DNA of 64,000 nt from Pelagibius sp028280305. GTDB lineage: Bacteria > Pseudomonadota > Alphaproteobacteria > Kiloniellales > Kiloniellaceae. The DNA is taken from the NCBI RefSeq assembly GCF_965233615.1, contig NZ_OZ247495.1; one strand, given 5' to 3'. Under the pieces are notes generated by a model. The model was not told the DNA's origin and made no database searches. It saw nothing but the letters and a program-made list of their open reading frames with translations. Below, piece after piece: positions 44,839 to 53,205 of the stretch (position 1 is its first letter; every line of letters begins with the position of its first letter). Both the position numbers and the translations under genes were made by a program.

Positions 44839-45506
44839 GCCAGCCTCCCGCCCCTCTGGGCAAAATAGGCCTCGTCGTCCGGCACCCCTTCCACCAGAGG
44901 CACGAAGCGCACATCGCCGAGATGCTCTTCGACGACGCTGTCGCCTTCGCGGCGCAGGCGCAGGAGGGCCTGGTCGCGCGACGTGCGGCCCACCGGCAGA
45001 ACCATCTGCCCGCCCTCGGCAAGCTGATCGACCAGGACCGAAGGCACGTCGGTCGCTGCCGCCGTCACCATGATGCGGTCGAAAGGCGCCTGTTCCGGCC
45101 AGCCCTTCCAGCCATCGCCATGGCGGGTGGTGATGTTGTGCAGGCGCAAGGCGGCGAAACGTTCCTCGGCCGAGGCGCGAAGCTCCTTGAAGCGCTCCAC
45201 GGTATAGACCCTGCGGCAAAGCCGGGAGAGCACCGCCGCCTGGTAGCCGGAGCCTGTGCCGATCTCCAAAACCTTGGTGCGGCGACTGGCCTGCAGCGCC
45301 TGGGTCATCTGCGCGACCACCTGGGGCTGGCTCAGGGTCTGGCCCTGGCCGATGGGAATAGCCAGATTCTCATAGGCCTGGTGGCGAAAGCTTTCCGGCG
45401 CGAAAGCTTCCCGCGGAATGCGCTCGATCGCGGAAAGCACGTCCGTGTCGGCGATACCGCCGCGGCGCAGTTCCATGATCAGGCGTATCTTCCGCGAGGC
45501 CACCAT
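44835..45506 (-). CDS. pcm: Protein-L-isoaspartate O-methyltransferase
   Basis: A 223-residue SAM-dependent methyltransferase that repairs isoaspartyl residues in aged proteins. The SAM motif VLEIGTGSGYQAAVLS is near residue 80, preceded by IGQGQTLSQPQVVAQM, the substrate-side signature. It overlaps surE by one base and the NlpD-like gene by four, so the surE-pcm-nlpD-like trio is translationally coupled. Confidence 0.94.
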   Translation of the reverse strand: MVASRKIRLIMELRRGGIADTDVLSAIERIPREAFAPESFRHQAYENLAIPIGQGQTLSQPQVVAQMTQALQASRRTKVLEIGTGSGYQAAVLSRLCRRVYTVERFKELRASAEERFAALRLHNITTRHGDGWKGWPEQAPFDRIMVTAAATDVPSVLVDQLAEGGQMVLPVGRTSRDQALLRLRREGDSVVEEHLGDVRFVPLVEGVPDDEAYFAQRGGRLA

Positions 45507-46288
45507 CAGGCAAAGAGCCCCTTCATTTTCTTCATGGTCGCACGGTGAGTCAGATCGAGGTGCAAGGGCGTCACGGAAATGCCGCCCCTAGCGGTCACAG
45601 CCAGGTCGGTATCCTTCTCCGACGACCTGTCGTGCTGATAGCCGCCGATCCAGAGGAAGCGCCGGCCGGAGGGGTCGAAACCCTCCGTAACGGCAGCCCC
45701 TTCGTCACGGCGGCCCTGGCGGCAGATTTCGACGCCGGTCACCGCCTCTGGCTTCACCGCCGGAAAGTTCACGTTGACCAGCAGATCCTTGGGCCAGGTC
45801 ATGGGGGCGAGCTTGCGCACGATGTCCGCCAGGAAAGCTTCCGCCACCTTCCAGCGGACGATGCCGTCTTCGTCGCGCTGCTGGGAAAAGGCGATGGCCG
45901 GAATGCCCAGCAGGGCCGCCTCCATGGTCGCGGCGACCGTGCCGGAATAGGTCACGTCTTCGGCCAGATTGCCGCCGTCGTTGATGCCGGAAAGCACCAG
46001 GTCAGGCAGCTTGTCGGCCAGGATGCGGTGATGGGCGACCAGCACACAGTCGGTGGGTGTACCGTCGACGGAAAAACGCTTGGGGCCAAGACGCCGCTCC
46101 CGCAACGGCCGTCTCAGCGTCAGCGAATGGCTGGTCGCCGACTGTTCGGTCTCCGGCGCCACCACCCAGACGTCGTCGCTCAGCGTCTTGGCGAGCTTCT
46201 CCAGAACCTTCAGGCCCGGGGCGTGAATGCCGTCGTCGTTGGTAACGAGGATGCGGGCCTTCTTCAGGTTCAGAGCGTCTTTAGCCAT
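45506..46288 (-). CDS. surE: 5'/3'-nucleotidase SurE
   Basis: A 260-residue metal-dependent phosphatase acting on nucleoside monophosphates. The acidic metal site VTNDDGIHAPGL is near residue 17. VDGTPTDCVLVA and VLSGINDGGNLAEDVTYSGTV are family signatures. Its first codons overlap the end of serS by 8 nt. It is part of the stationary-phase survival pair surE-pcm. Confidence 0.95.
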   Translation of the reverse strand: MAKDALNLKKARILVTNDDGIHAPGLKVLEKLAKTLSDDVWVVAPETEQSATSHSLTLRRPLRERRLGPKRFSVDGTPTDCVLVAHHRILADKLPDLVLSGINDGGNLAEDVTYSGTVAATMEAALLGIPAIAFSQQRDEDGIVRWKVAEAFLADIVRKLAPMTWPKDLLVNVNFPAVKPEAVTGVEICRQGRRDEGAAVTEGFDPSGRRFLWIGGYQHDRSSEKDTDLAVTARGGISVTPLHLDLTHRATMKKMKGLFA

Positions 46289-47558
46289 GATCGCCGATGA
46301 CCTCCTGTCCGCCCATGTAGGGGCGCAGCGCTTCGGGCACCGCGATGGTGCCGTTGCCCTGTTGATAGTTCTCCATCACCGCGATCAGACAACGCCCCAC
46401 CGCAACGCCGGAGCCGTTAAGGCTATGTACGAAGCGGGTGCCCTTTTCATCCACCGGGCGGTAGCGCGCCTTCATGCGCCGCGCCTGGAAGTCGCCGCAG
46501 TTCGAGCAACTGGAGATTTCCCGATAGGCCTTCTGTCCGGGCAACCAGACCTCGACGTCATAGGTCTTCCGGGCGCCGAAGCCGATGTCGCCGGTCGACA
46601 GCACCATCACCCGGTATGGCAGGCCGAGACGCTTCAACACCTCCTCGGCGCAGCCGACCATGCGCTCAAGCTCATCCAGAGACTCTTCAGGCTTGGTGAT
46701 TGAGACCAGTTCAACCTTCTCGAACTGATGCTGGCGCAGCATGCCACGGGTATCGCGGCCGGCAGAGCCGGCTTCCGAACGGAAACACGGCGTCAGGGCC
46801 GTCACCCGCAGCGGCAGCGCTTCAGCTTCGAGGATGTCGCCGGCAACCAGGTTGGTCAGCGGTACCTCCGCCGTCGGGATCAGCCAATGATCGCTGGTGG
46901 TGCGGAACTGATCTTCCGCGAACTTCGGCAATTGTCCCGTGCCGTAGAGCACGTGGTCGCGCACCAAAAGCGGCGGCGCGACTTCTTCATAGCCGTGCTC
47001 CGTGGTGTGGAGGTCGACCATGAACTGCGCCAGGGCGCGATGCAGCCGTGCGATCTGACCGCGCATGACCACAAAGCGCGAACCGGAGAGCTTGGCCGCG
47101 CTTTCGAAATCGAGATAGCCGAGCGCCTCTCCCAGTTCGTAGTGCTCCTTCGGTTCGAAGTCGAACTCGGTCGGCGTCAGATGCTTGCGCAGTTCCACAT
47201 TGGCAGTCTCGTCCGGCCCTTCGGGCACGTCCGGCAGCGTCACATTGGGAATGCCGCTCAAGAGGTCGGTCAAGGCAGCGGAGGACTCACGCTCGGCCTC
47301 TTCCGCCGCCGCCATTTTACCCTTCAGTCCGGCAACCTCTTCCATCAGGGCGGAGGCATCCTCACCCTTGCGCTTCGCTTCGCCGATGGCCTTTGAGGAC
47401 TCGTTGCGCCGGGTCTGTATGTCCTGCAGTTCGGCCTGCACGGCACGGTGCTTGCCGTCCAGGGCGAGCACGGCTTCAGCCAGGGGTTCGAGGCCGCGGC
47501 GTTTCAGCGCGGCGTCGAGAGCCTCGGGCTCCTCACGAATCCATCTTATGTCCAACAT
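46281..47558 (-). CDS. serS: Serine--tRNA ligase
   Basis: A 425-residue class II aminoacyl-tRNA synthetase. The N-terminal helical arm (residues 30-105) binds the long variable arm of tRNA-Ser. Motif 2 is FRSEAGSAGRDTRGMLRQHQ, and motif 3 is near the C-terminus (NGSGVAVGRCLIAVMEN). The ATG at 47558 gives the conserved MLDIRWIREEPEALD start. It heads the serS-surE-pcm-nlpD-like unit after a 252-bp leader region. Confidence 0.95.
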   Translation of the reverse strand: MLDIRWIREEPEALDAALKRRGLEPLAEAVLALDGKHRAVQAELQDIQTRRNESSKAIGEAKRKGEDASALMEEVAGLKGKMAAAEEAERESSAALTDLLSGIPNVTLPDVPEGPDETANVELRKHLTPTEFDFEPKEHYELGEALGYLDFESAAKLSGSRFVVMRGQIARLHRALAQFMVDLHTTEHGYEEVAPPLLVRDHVLYGTGQLPKFAEDQFRTTSDHWLIPTAEVPLTNLVAGDILEAEALPLRVTALTPCFRSEAGSAGRDTRGMLRQHQFEKVELVSITKPEESLDELERMVGCAEEVLKRLGLPYRVMVLSTGDIGFGARKTYDVEVWLPGQKAYREISSCSNCGDFQARRMKARYRPVDEKGTRFVHSLNGSGVAVGRCLIAVMENYQQGNGTIAVPEALRPYMGGQEVIGDHG

Positions 47559-47810
47559 GGGCGGTCTTGCGAATCGGGTCTGTTGCTGAGCGAATCGAAG
47601 GACTTATACGGCCCCCTCGAGGGGCCTGTCCACGACGGACTGCGCCGATTCGCCCAACAAATGCGCCCTTCCGGCCAAGCCCTGCTTCAGGGCGAAAAGC
47701 AGGCTCCGGGCCGAAGCCCTTCGCCCGATTCGATTATTTCGCCCAAGATGAAGTGATCTGTGAGGAAAGCTTAACGGAAGCCGAAACCCGCCGAGCGAAG
47801 AAAAGCACCG
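47559..47810. other. Leader/intergenic region between tatC and serS
   Basis: No gene is seen. It holds several short inverted repeats: GCCCC-CTCGA-GGGGC (about 47611-47625), GCCCTG-CTT-CAGGGC (47679-47693), and on the minus strand GGGC-TTCG-GCCC. It also holds repeated GAATCG / CGATTC elements. None is followed by a convincing T run, and a serS promoter is probably here. Confidence 0.4.
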
Positions 47811-48659
47811 TCAGGTCTTCGCCGGCGTGGTGCCGCCCTCTTCTCCGTCATCCTCATCCAGATCGTCGTCCAGGTCGTCGTACTCGTCCTTGGGACGGTT
47901 CTTTTCGACGAGCTTGGCCATGTAGATCGAGACCTCGTAGAGGATGACGATGGGGATCGCCAGGGAAAGCTGGCTGATCGGATCCGGCGGCGTGAAGATG
48001 GCTGCGAAGATGAACACACCGACGATGGCGTACTTGCGCTTGGCCGCCATGCCCTTGGAAGTGGCCAGCCCCACCCGGGCCAGCAAGGTCATGATCACCG
48101 GCAACTGGAAACAGAGGCCGAAGGCGAAGATCAGCTTCATCATCAGCGAGAAGTATTCGGAGACCCGCTGCTCCAGCTCGATCGGGAGGTTGCCCCCACC
48201 GCCGGGTGTCTCAAAGGCGATGAAGAACTCCACGACGAAGGGAAAGATGATGAAGTAAACCAGCGAGCCGCCGACGAAGAACAGCACCGGCGTCGCCGCC
48301 AGGAAGGGCGCGAAGGCCGACTTCTCATGCTTGTAGAGGCCAGGCGCGACGAACAGCCAAAGCTGCATCAGAAAGATCGGACAGCAGATGAAGGCGGCAG
48401 CGAAGAACGCAACCTTCACGTAAGTGAAAAAGACCTCGGTGAGGTTGGTGAAGATCAGGCGCGGCGGCCGGTCGTCCTCACGGCCCTCCAGCAGGACATC
48501 AGCCAACGGCTGGGCAAGAAAGTCGAAGACCTGCTCGGCGAAGAAAAAACAAACCAGGAAGACCACAAGCAGCGAACCGACGCTCCAGAGCATTCGTTGC
48601 CGCAGCTCGATCAGGTGATCGAGCAAAGGCATCTTCTTTTCGTCGGTCACGGTGGTCAT
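47811..48659 (-). CDS. tatC: Sec-independent protein translocase TatC
   Basis: A 282-residue six-helix membrane protein, the receptor of the twin-arginine export pathway. LLDHLIELRQRMLWSV near the N-terminus and FAPFLAATPVLFFVGGSLVYF are family signatures. The acidic tail (YDDLDDDLDEDDGEEG) is longer than in many homologues. Its start overlaps tatB by 4 nt. Confidence 0.95.
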   Translation of the reverse strand: MTTVTDEKKMPLLDHLIELRQRMLWSVGSLLVVFLVCFFFAEQVFDFLAQPLADVLLEGREDDRPPRLIFTNLTEVFFTYVKVAFFAAAFICCPIFLMQLWLFVAPGLYKHEKSAFAPFLAATPVLFFVGGSLVYFIIFPFVVEFFIAFETPGGGGNLPIELEQRVSEYFSLMMKLIFAFGLCFQLPVIMTLLARVGLATSKGMAAKRKYAIVGVFIFAAIFTPPDPISQLSLAIPIVILYEVSIYMAKLVEKNRPKDEYDDLDDDLDEDDGEEGGTTPAKT

Positions 48660-49177
48660 GCCGATTGCTTGCTGCCTTCTTTGGAACCCGGTGCAGTATC
48701 GGCGGAGGTATCAGCGGCAGACGATGCATCGGAAGATGTTTCAGCGTCGCTCGCCGCGGACGGCTGGCTGAGGGAATGCGGTGGCGCGATGTTGGCCGCC
48801 GGCTTGGTCATCACGGCAGCGGCCTTGTCGGCGCTGCTGCTCTCCACCGCATCATCACTGCCTGCGGAGGCTTGCTTGCGGGCTTCGCTTTCGATCTCCC
48901 GCACCTCGTCGGCAACATCACCTGTCGGGTCGATTGCGTTGCTGATGGTCTGTTCCAGATTCCCGCGTCGCGTTTCCTCCAGCATCTTCCTGGCGTCATC
49001 GAGTTCGGCTTCGCGGACCATATCGTCGATGCCGGACTGAAACTCGCGCGTCAGGGAGCGCGCCTTGCGCACCCACTGCGAGACGGTCTTCAAGGTTCCG
49101 GGAAGATCTTTCGGGCCGATGACGACAAGAGCGATCAAAGCGATCACCATCATCTCGGTCCAGCCGATATCAAACAT
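48656..49177 (-). CDS. tatB: Sec-independent protein translocase TatB
   Basis: A 173-residue protein. A short N-terminal helix (FDIGWTEMMVIALIALVVIGPKDLP) with the conserved GPKDLP hinge is followed by an amphipathic helix and a low-complexity Ser/Ala/Asp tail. With TatC it forms the signal-peptide receptor. It sits between tatA (51 bp away) and tatC (4-nt overlap). Confidence 0.94.
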   Translation of the reverse strand: MFDIGWTEMMVIALIALVVIGPKDLPGTLKTVSQWVRKARSLTREFQSGIDDMVREAELDDARKMLEETRRGNLEQTISNAIDPTGDVADEVREIESEARKQASAGSDDAVESSSADKAAAVMTKPAANIAPPHSLSQPSAASDAETSSDASSAADTSADTAPGSKEGSKQSA

Positions 49178-49228
49178 GGCCGCCCGTCATTTCAGGGGCA
49201 AGACTTAGAACACCTTAAGGAGAACTCC

Positions 49229-49480
49229 TCAGCCGTTTGCAGCCTTGTCCTTTTCCTCGGAAGCCATGGCGGGGGCATCTTGATCGATAACCTTGGGATC
49301 GTCTCCCTCCGCGGCTTTGTCCTTGTCCTTGCCCTTTTGGTCTTCCTTCAGACCCTTCTTAAAAGCGTTGATGCCCTGTCCCATGTCGCGCATCAGCTTG
49401 GGGATCTTGCCGCCACCGCCGAAAAGGACAAGTACAACGACCAGCACGATGAGCCAGTGCCAGATACTAAAGGTTCCCAT
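49229..49480 (-). CDS. tatA: Sec-independent protein translocase TatA
   Basis: An 83-residue pore-forming subunit: an N-terminal helix (SIWHWLIVLVVVLVLFGGGG), the FGGGGKIPKLM hinge, then an amphipathic helix with charged repeats (KKGLKEDQKGKDKDK). The ATG at 49480 gives the standard start. An in-frame start at 49552 would add 24 unrelated residues. It is the first gene of tatABC. Confidence 0.94.
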   Translation of the reverse strand: MGTFSIWHWLIVLVVVLVLFGGGGKIPKLMRDMGQGINAFKKGLKEDQKGKDKDKAAEGDDPKVIDQDAPAMASEEKDKAANG

Positions 49481-49570
49481 TCCGGGATCTCCTTGTTTTT
49501 TGTCATGAGGCCTCTTGAGGCGGACTATGGCAAAAAGGCCGCGACGCCGCAACGATCCTAGACAACAGGG

Positions 49571-50638
49571 TTAATCCGTCTCCCGCGGAAAAACAAAGGC
49601 TTGGGAGCGGTCCAGTTCCACCCGCAGGCGCTGGTTCTCCAATGGCAAAAACCGCCCGGGAACACGTGCATGGAAGTGTGTTTCCTGTTCGGGTACGTCA
49701 AGGGCGCGCAGATGGATGAGGCTGCTGCGCCCCATCAGCCGCGCGGCCATCACCTCAACGGCCTTTTCAGCACCGTTGGCGGCCTGTTCCGACGGGCTCA
49801 GATGCAGGGCTTCCGGGCGAATCAGGATCTCAACGGGTTCACCGTCGGGAAATCCCTTGGCATCGACCGGGCCAAAGGGTGTGGATACCTGTTCTGTGGC
49901 AACAACACCCTCCAAGCGATTGATTTCACCGAAAAAAGAAGCCACAAAAGAATCCACAGGCTCGTAGTAAAGTGCCGCCGGTGTGCCTTCCTGGACGATG
50001 CGCCCCGCCCGCATCAGGGCGATCCGGTCAGCCATGAACATGGCTTCCTCCGGGTCGTGGGTCACCATGAGGGTGGTGGTGTCGCTCTCCTTCAGTACAT
50101 GCAGGGTCTCGTCCCGCACCTTTTGGCGCAGGCGCGCATCGAGGTTGGAAAAGGGCTCGTCGAGCAGCATCACCCGCGGCCGCGGCGCCAGGGCGCGGGC
50201 CAGGGCCACCCGCTGCTGCTGGCCGCCGGACAGCATGTGAGGATAGGAAGACGCCGCATCGCTCATGCCGACGCGGGCGAGCGCTTCCTCGGCGCGCGCC
50301 TGCTTTTCGCCCGACGAAAGGCCCCTGAGCCCGAACGCAACATTGCTGGCCACGGTCAGATGAGGAAACAGAGCGTAATCCTGGAAAACCAGCCCAACGG
50401 AGCGGTCTTCCGGAGGAACCTCGCGCCCTGCGCCGGCAACCGTTTCACCGGCAATCATCACCTTGCCGCGTTGCAGGGCCTCCAGCCCGGCGGCGACCCG
50501 CAGCGCCGTGGTCTTGCCACAACCGGAGGGACCCAACAGGCAAACGACCTCGCCCTTGGCCAGGGAGAGGCTGAGATCATCAACGGCGAGAATGCCGTCG
50601 AAAGCATGACTGACGTGATCCAGGACGAGGGCTTGCAT
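49571..50638 (-). CDS. ABC transporter ATP-binding protein (FbpC/PotA-like), orphan
   Basis: About 355 residues. Walker A is GPSGCGKTT, signature LSGGQQQRVALARAL and Walker B VMLLDEPFSNLD, followed by a C-terminal TOBE-type regulatory region (VEILIRPEALHL). The closest types are iron(III) (FbpC/AfuC) or related importers, but no permease or binding protein gene is present in the window. The substrate is therefore open. The ATG at 50638 is used; a TTG at 50653 is possible. It sits between scpB and tatA, which I would expect to be adjacent. Confidence 0.85.
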   Translation of the reverse strand: MQALVLDHVSHAFDGILAVDDLSLSLAKGEVVCLLGPSGCGKTTALRVAAGLEALQRGKVMIAGETVAGAGREVPPEDRSVGLVFQDYALFPHLTVASNVAFGLRGLSSGEKQARAEEALARVGMSDAASSYPHMLSGGQQQRVALARALAPRPRVMLLDEPFSNLDARLRQKVRDETLHVLKESDTTTLMVTHDPEEAMFMADRIALMRAGRIVQEGTPAALYYEPVDSFVASFFGEINRLEGVVATEQVSTPFGPVDAKGFPDGEPVEILIRPEALHLSPSEQAANGAEKAVEVMAARLMGRSSLIHLRALDVPEQETHFHARVPGRFLPLENQRLRVELDRSQAFVFPRETD

Positions 50639-50784
50639 TTTGATTCCGGCCAAACCTAAAGGGCTGACGCTTCAGGCTCTCTCCGCACCGCAGTTAGAGG
50701 CGGCAGGCCGATCCCGAATCGATCCCACGTCTGCCTTAAAGGCTCAGGCACGCTTCTGCAAGCGGTGACGGACGCCCACTGATC

Positions 50785-51690
50785 TCAGCCGTGGCCGCGT
50801 TGCGGCTCGTCTTCGGCGCGCTCGGGCGCCGCCGCATCCTCACCATCATGACCCTCGGCCTCGACTTCCTCTTCGTCGGCCGCTTCGGCCTCACCTTCGG
50901 AGTCCGTTTCCATGTTGTCGTCTTTTAGGCTGGTGTCGGCCTCAGCTTCAGGCGCTTCCTCCAGCGCGGGCGCTGCGGAGAGATCAACTTCATGGGGCAG
51001 CAGGTTTTCTCCGAAAGCCGGGTCCAGGGTTTCCTCTCCCTCATCGCCCAGCGCCGCCTCGCCGCCGTCATCCTCGTCGTCGTCTTCTTCGCCGACTTCC
51101 TCGGGCGCAACCTCGCCAACCGCCGGCAGCAGACCGCGGTCGCCCAAAGCCGTGATGGCCGGACGGTTATCGAGAAGACCGGCGGCCTTCAGTTCTTCGA
51201 CTCCCGGCAGCGCTTCCAGGGATTCCAGACCGAAGTGATCGAGGAAGGACTCGCTGGTGCCCCAGGTCACCGGACGTCCCGGCGTCTTGCGCCGGCCTTT
51301 CGGCCTGATCCAACCAATCTCAAGAAGCGCATCCAGTGTGCCTTTGGAGAGTGCCACACCGCGGATCTCCTCGATCTCGCCGCGGGTCACCGGCTGATGG
51401 TAGGCGATCACCGCCAGGGTCTCTAAAGCGACACGGGAGAGCTTGCGCACCACCTTGTTTTCAAGCTCCATACGCGGCGCAAGATCTTCGGCCGTACGAA
51501 AGGCCCAGCGCCCGCCGCGTTTCACCAGGTTGACGCCCCGGTTTGCATAAAGCGCCTCCAGATCGGCGAGGATCGGGTCCAGCTCGGTTTCCTCCGGCAG
51601 GAAGCGCGCGAGCTGGGCCGGCGCCAGCGGCTCGGAAGATGCGAAAAGCAGGGCCTCGATCAGACGCAGGTTGTCGAAATCAGCGGTCAT
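50785..51690 (-). CDS. scpB: Segregation and condensation protein ScpB
   Basis: A 301-residue kleisin-interacting protein of the SMC complex. The two winged helices are in residues 1-175 (LIEALLFASSEPLAPAQLA, then ETLAVIAYHQPVTRGEIEEI and WGTSESFLDHFGL). The last 110 or so residues are a very acidic, disordered-looking tail (EEDDDEDDGGEAALGDEGEE and similar) that most ScpB proteins lack. It overlaps scpA by 4 nt. Confidence 0.93.
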   Translation of the reverse strand: MTADFDNLRLIEALLFASSEPLAPAQLARFLPEETELDPILADLEALYANRGVNLVKRGGRWAFRTAEDLAPRMELENKVVRKLSRVALETLAVIAYHQPVTRGEIEEIRGVALSKGTLDALLEIGWIRPKGRRKTPGRPVTWGTSESFLDHFGLESLEALPGVEELKAAGLLDNRPAITALGDRGLLPAVGEVAPEEVGEEDDDEDDGGEAALGDEGEETLDPAFGENLLPHEVDLSAAPALEEAPEAEADTSLKDDNMETDSEGEAEAADEEEVEAEGHDGEDAAAPERAEDEPQRGHG

Positions 51691-52493
51691 GAGGGCTCCT
51701 GTTGCTCTTCAGTCGCATTGCGCAGGTAAATCGGACCGAACATACCGTCCTGGCGGATCCGCAGCTTGCCGGCCTTGCACAGCTCCAGACTCGCCGCAAA
51801 GGTCGCCGCCAGGGCCGAACGGGTCATGAGAGAGTCGCGAAGGTCGGTCGGCAAAAAGGACGAAAGGGAACGCCAGCCCGGCACGCTGGTCCCGAACAGC
51901 GTTGAAAGCCGGGAAATCGCATCATCGACCGAATAGAGCTCGGTGGCACGGATTTGCAGGTTGGTGACCGTCGTTGCCCGGTCCTTGTTCCGGCCATAGG
52001 CCTTCAGCAGGTCGAAGAGGCTGGCCTCATACTGCGTCGTGGTTTTCGTCTTCAAACGCTCCGGCGTCCCGCGGGCAAAGATGTCGTTTCCGAGTTGCGG
52101 TAAAGTCATCAGCTTCTCGCCGGCATCGCGCATGGCCTGCAGACGCTGCATCTGAAACTTCAGCGCCGCCGCCATCTCAGCGCCGCTGGGCTCCTCGTCG
52201 CCGCCGGTTTCGGGCAGCAGAAGGCGCGATTTCAGGTAGGCGAGCCAGGCGGCCATGACCAGATAGTCGGCGGCCAGCTCCAACCGCAGCGCGCGCGCTT
52301 CACGCACGAACTCCAGATACTGCTCGGCAAGATCGAGGATGCGGATCTGGGTCAGATCCACCTTCTGATCGCGGGCCAGTTCCAGCAGCACGTCGATCGG
52401 CCCGGCATAACCGTCCAGTTCCAGCAGCAGGCGGTCGCGGGTGACGCTCCTGGCGCCCTCCACACCTTCGTCAAAGGGAATAACGTCGCTCAT
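51687..52493 (-). CDS. scpA: Segregation and condensation protein ScpA
   Basis: A 268-residue kleisin that bridges the SMC heads. LELDGYAGPIDVLLELARDQ near residue 25 and VDLTQIRILDLAEQYLEF are family signatures. The C-terminal winged helix includes RSALAATFAASLELCKAGKL. The ATG at 52493 overlaps the M50 protease stop by 4 nt. An earlier in-frame start lies inside the protease gene. Confidence 0.94.
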   Translation of the reverse strand: MSDVIPFDEGVEGARSVTRDRLLLELDGYAGPIDVLLELARDQKVDLTQIRILDLAEQYLEFVREARALRLELAADYLVMAAWLAYLKSRLLLPETGGDEEPSGAEMAAALKFQMQRLQAMRDAGEKLMTLPQLGNDIFARGTPERLKTKTTTQYEASLFDLLKAYGRNKDRATTVTNLQIRATELYSVDDAISRLSTLFGTSVPGWRSLSSFLPTDLRDSLMTRSALAATFAASLELCKAGKLRIRQDGMFGPIYLRNATEEQQEPS

Positions 52494-53197
52494 ATCCGTA
52501 TCGCCTCCGACAGGCCGGCCAAGCTGGAGAAGTAAGGAAGCAGCCAATTCGCGGGGGTCCGAATCAGCCAATCGAACAAGTCGATGTTGATGCCCAGCCG
52601 ATGCCCAAGATAGGGCAGAAGGAAGAAGCCGCCCAGCAGGATAAAAATCCCGTAGCGCTCCAGCTTGGCGAGCGGCACAGCCAGCGAGATCGGCAGGATT
52701 CCGACCGCGATGCGTCCCCCATCCAGGGGCGGCAGCGGCAGCAGGTTGAGCACCGCAAGCACGACGTTGACGACGATGGATATCCGCAAGGTATGGGCCA
52801 GCCAGCCCGCCGCGGCATCCGGCAGCAAAGGCACGATGTTGAACAGCAGGGCCGAAAGTGCCGCCAGGATGAAATTCGCCATCGGCCCGGCGGCGGCCAC
52901 GTAGACCATATCCCGCCTGGGCCGGCGCAAGCGGTGGGTCGCAACCGGCACCGGCTTGGCATAGCCGAACAGAAAGGGCGCCTTCATGATGATCAGCGCC
53001 AGCGGCAGCAGGACGGTCCCGATGGGATGGACATGCTTCAGAGGGTTCAGGGTGACCCGGCCAAGCTTGTAGGCGGTGTCGTCGCCGTAGGACCAGGCAA
53101 TGAAACCATGCGCCGCCTCATGCAGCGTGATCGCCAGCAAGACCGGCAGCACCCAGACCGAGGCCGTATAGGCCAGAGCGGAGAGATCAAAATCCAT
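52490..53197 (-). CDS. Site-2 protease family (M50) membrane metalloprotease
   Basis: A 235-residue integral membrane protein. The zinc motif HEAAHG is near residue 26, and the second site NLLPLPPLDGGRI is near residue 155, so catalytic residues are present. There is no PDZ domain, unlike RseP. The substrate is unknown. It lies in the nagZ-M50-scpA-scpB run that is common in this group of bacteria. Confidence 0.92.
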   Translation of the reverse strand: MDFDLSALAYTASVWVLPVLLAITLHEAAHGFIAWSYGDDTAYKLGRVTLNPLKHVHPIGTVLLPLALIIMKAPFLFGYAKPVPVATHRLRRPRRDMVYVAAAGPMANFILAALSALLFNIVPLLPDAAAGWLAHTLRISIVVNVVLAVLNLLPLPPLDGGRIAVGILPISLAVPLAKLERYGIFILLGGFFLLPYLGHRLGINIDLFDWLIRTPANWLLPYFSSLAGLSEAIRI

Positions 53198-53205
53198 GGA
53201 TCTGA

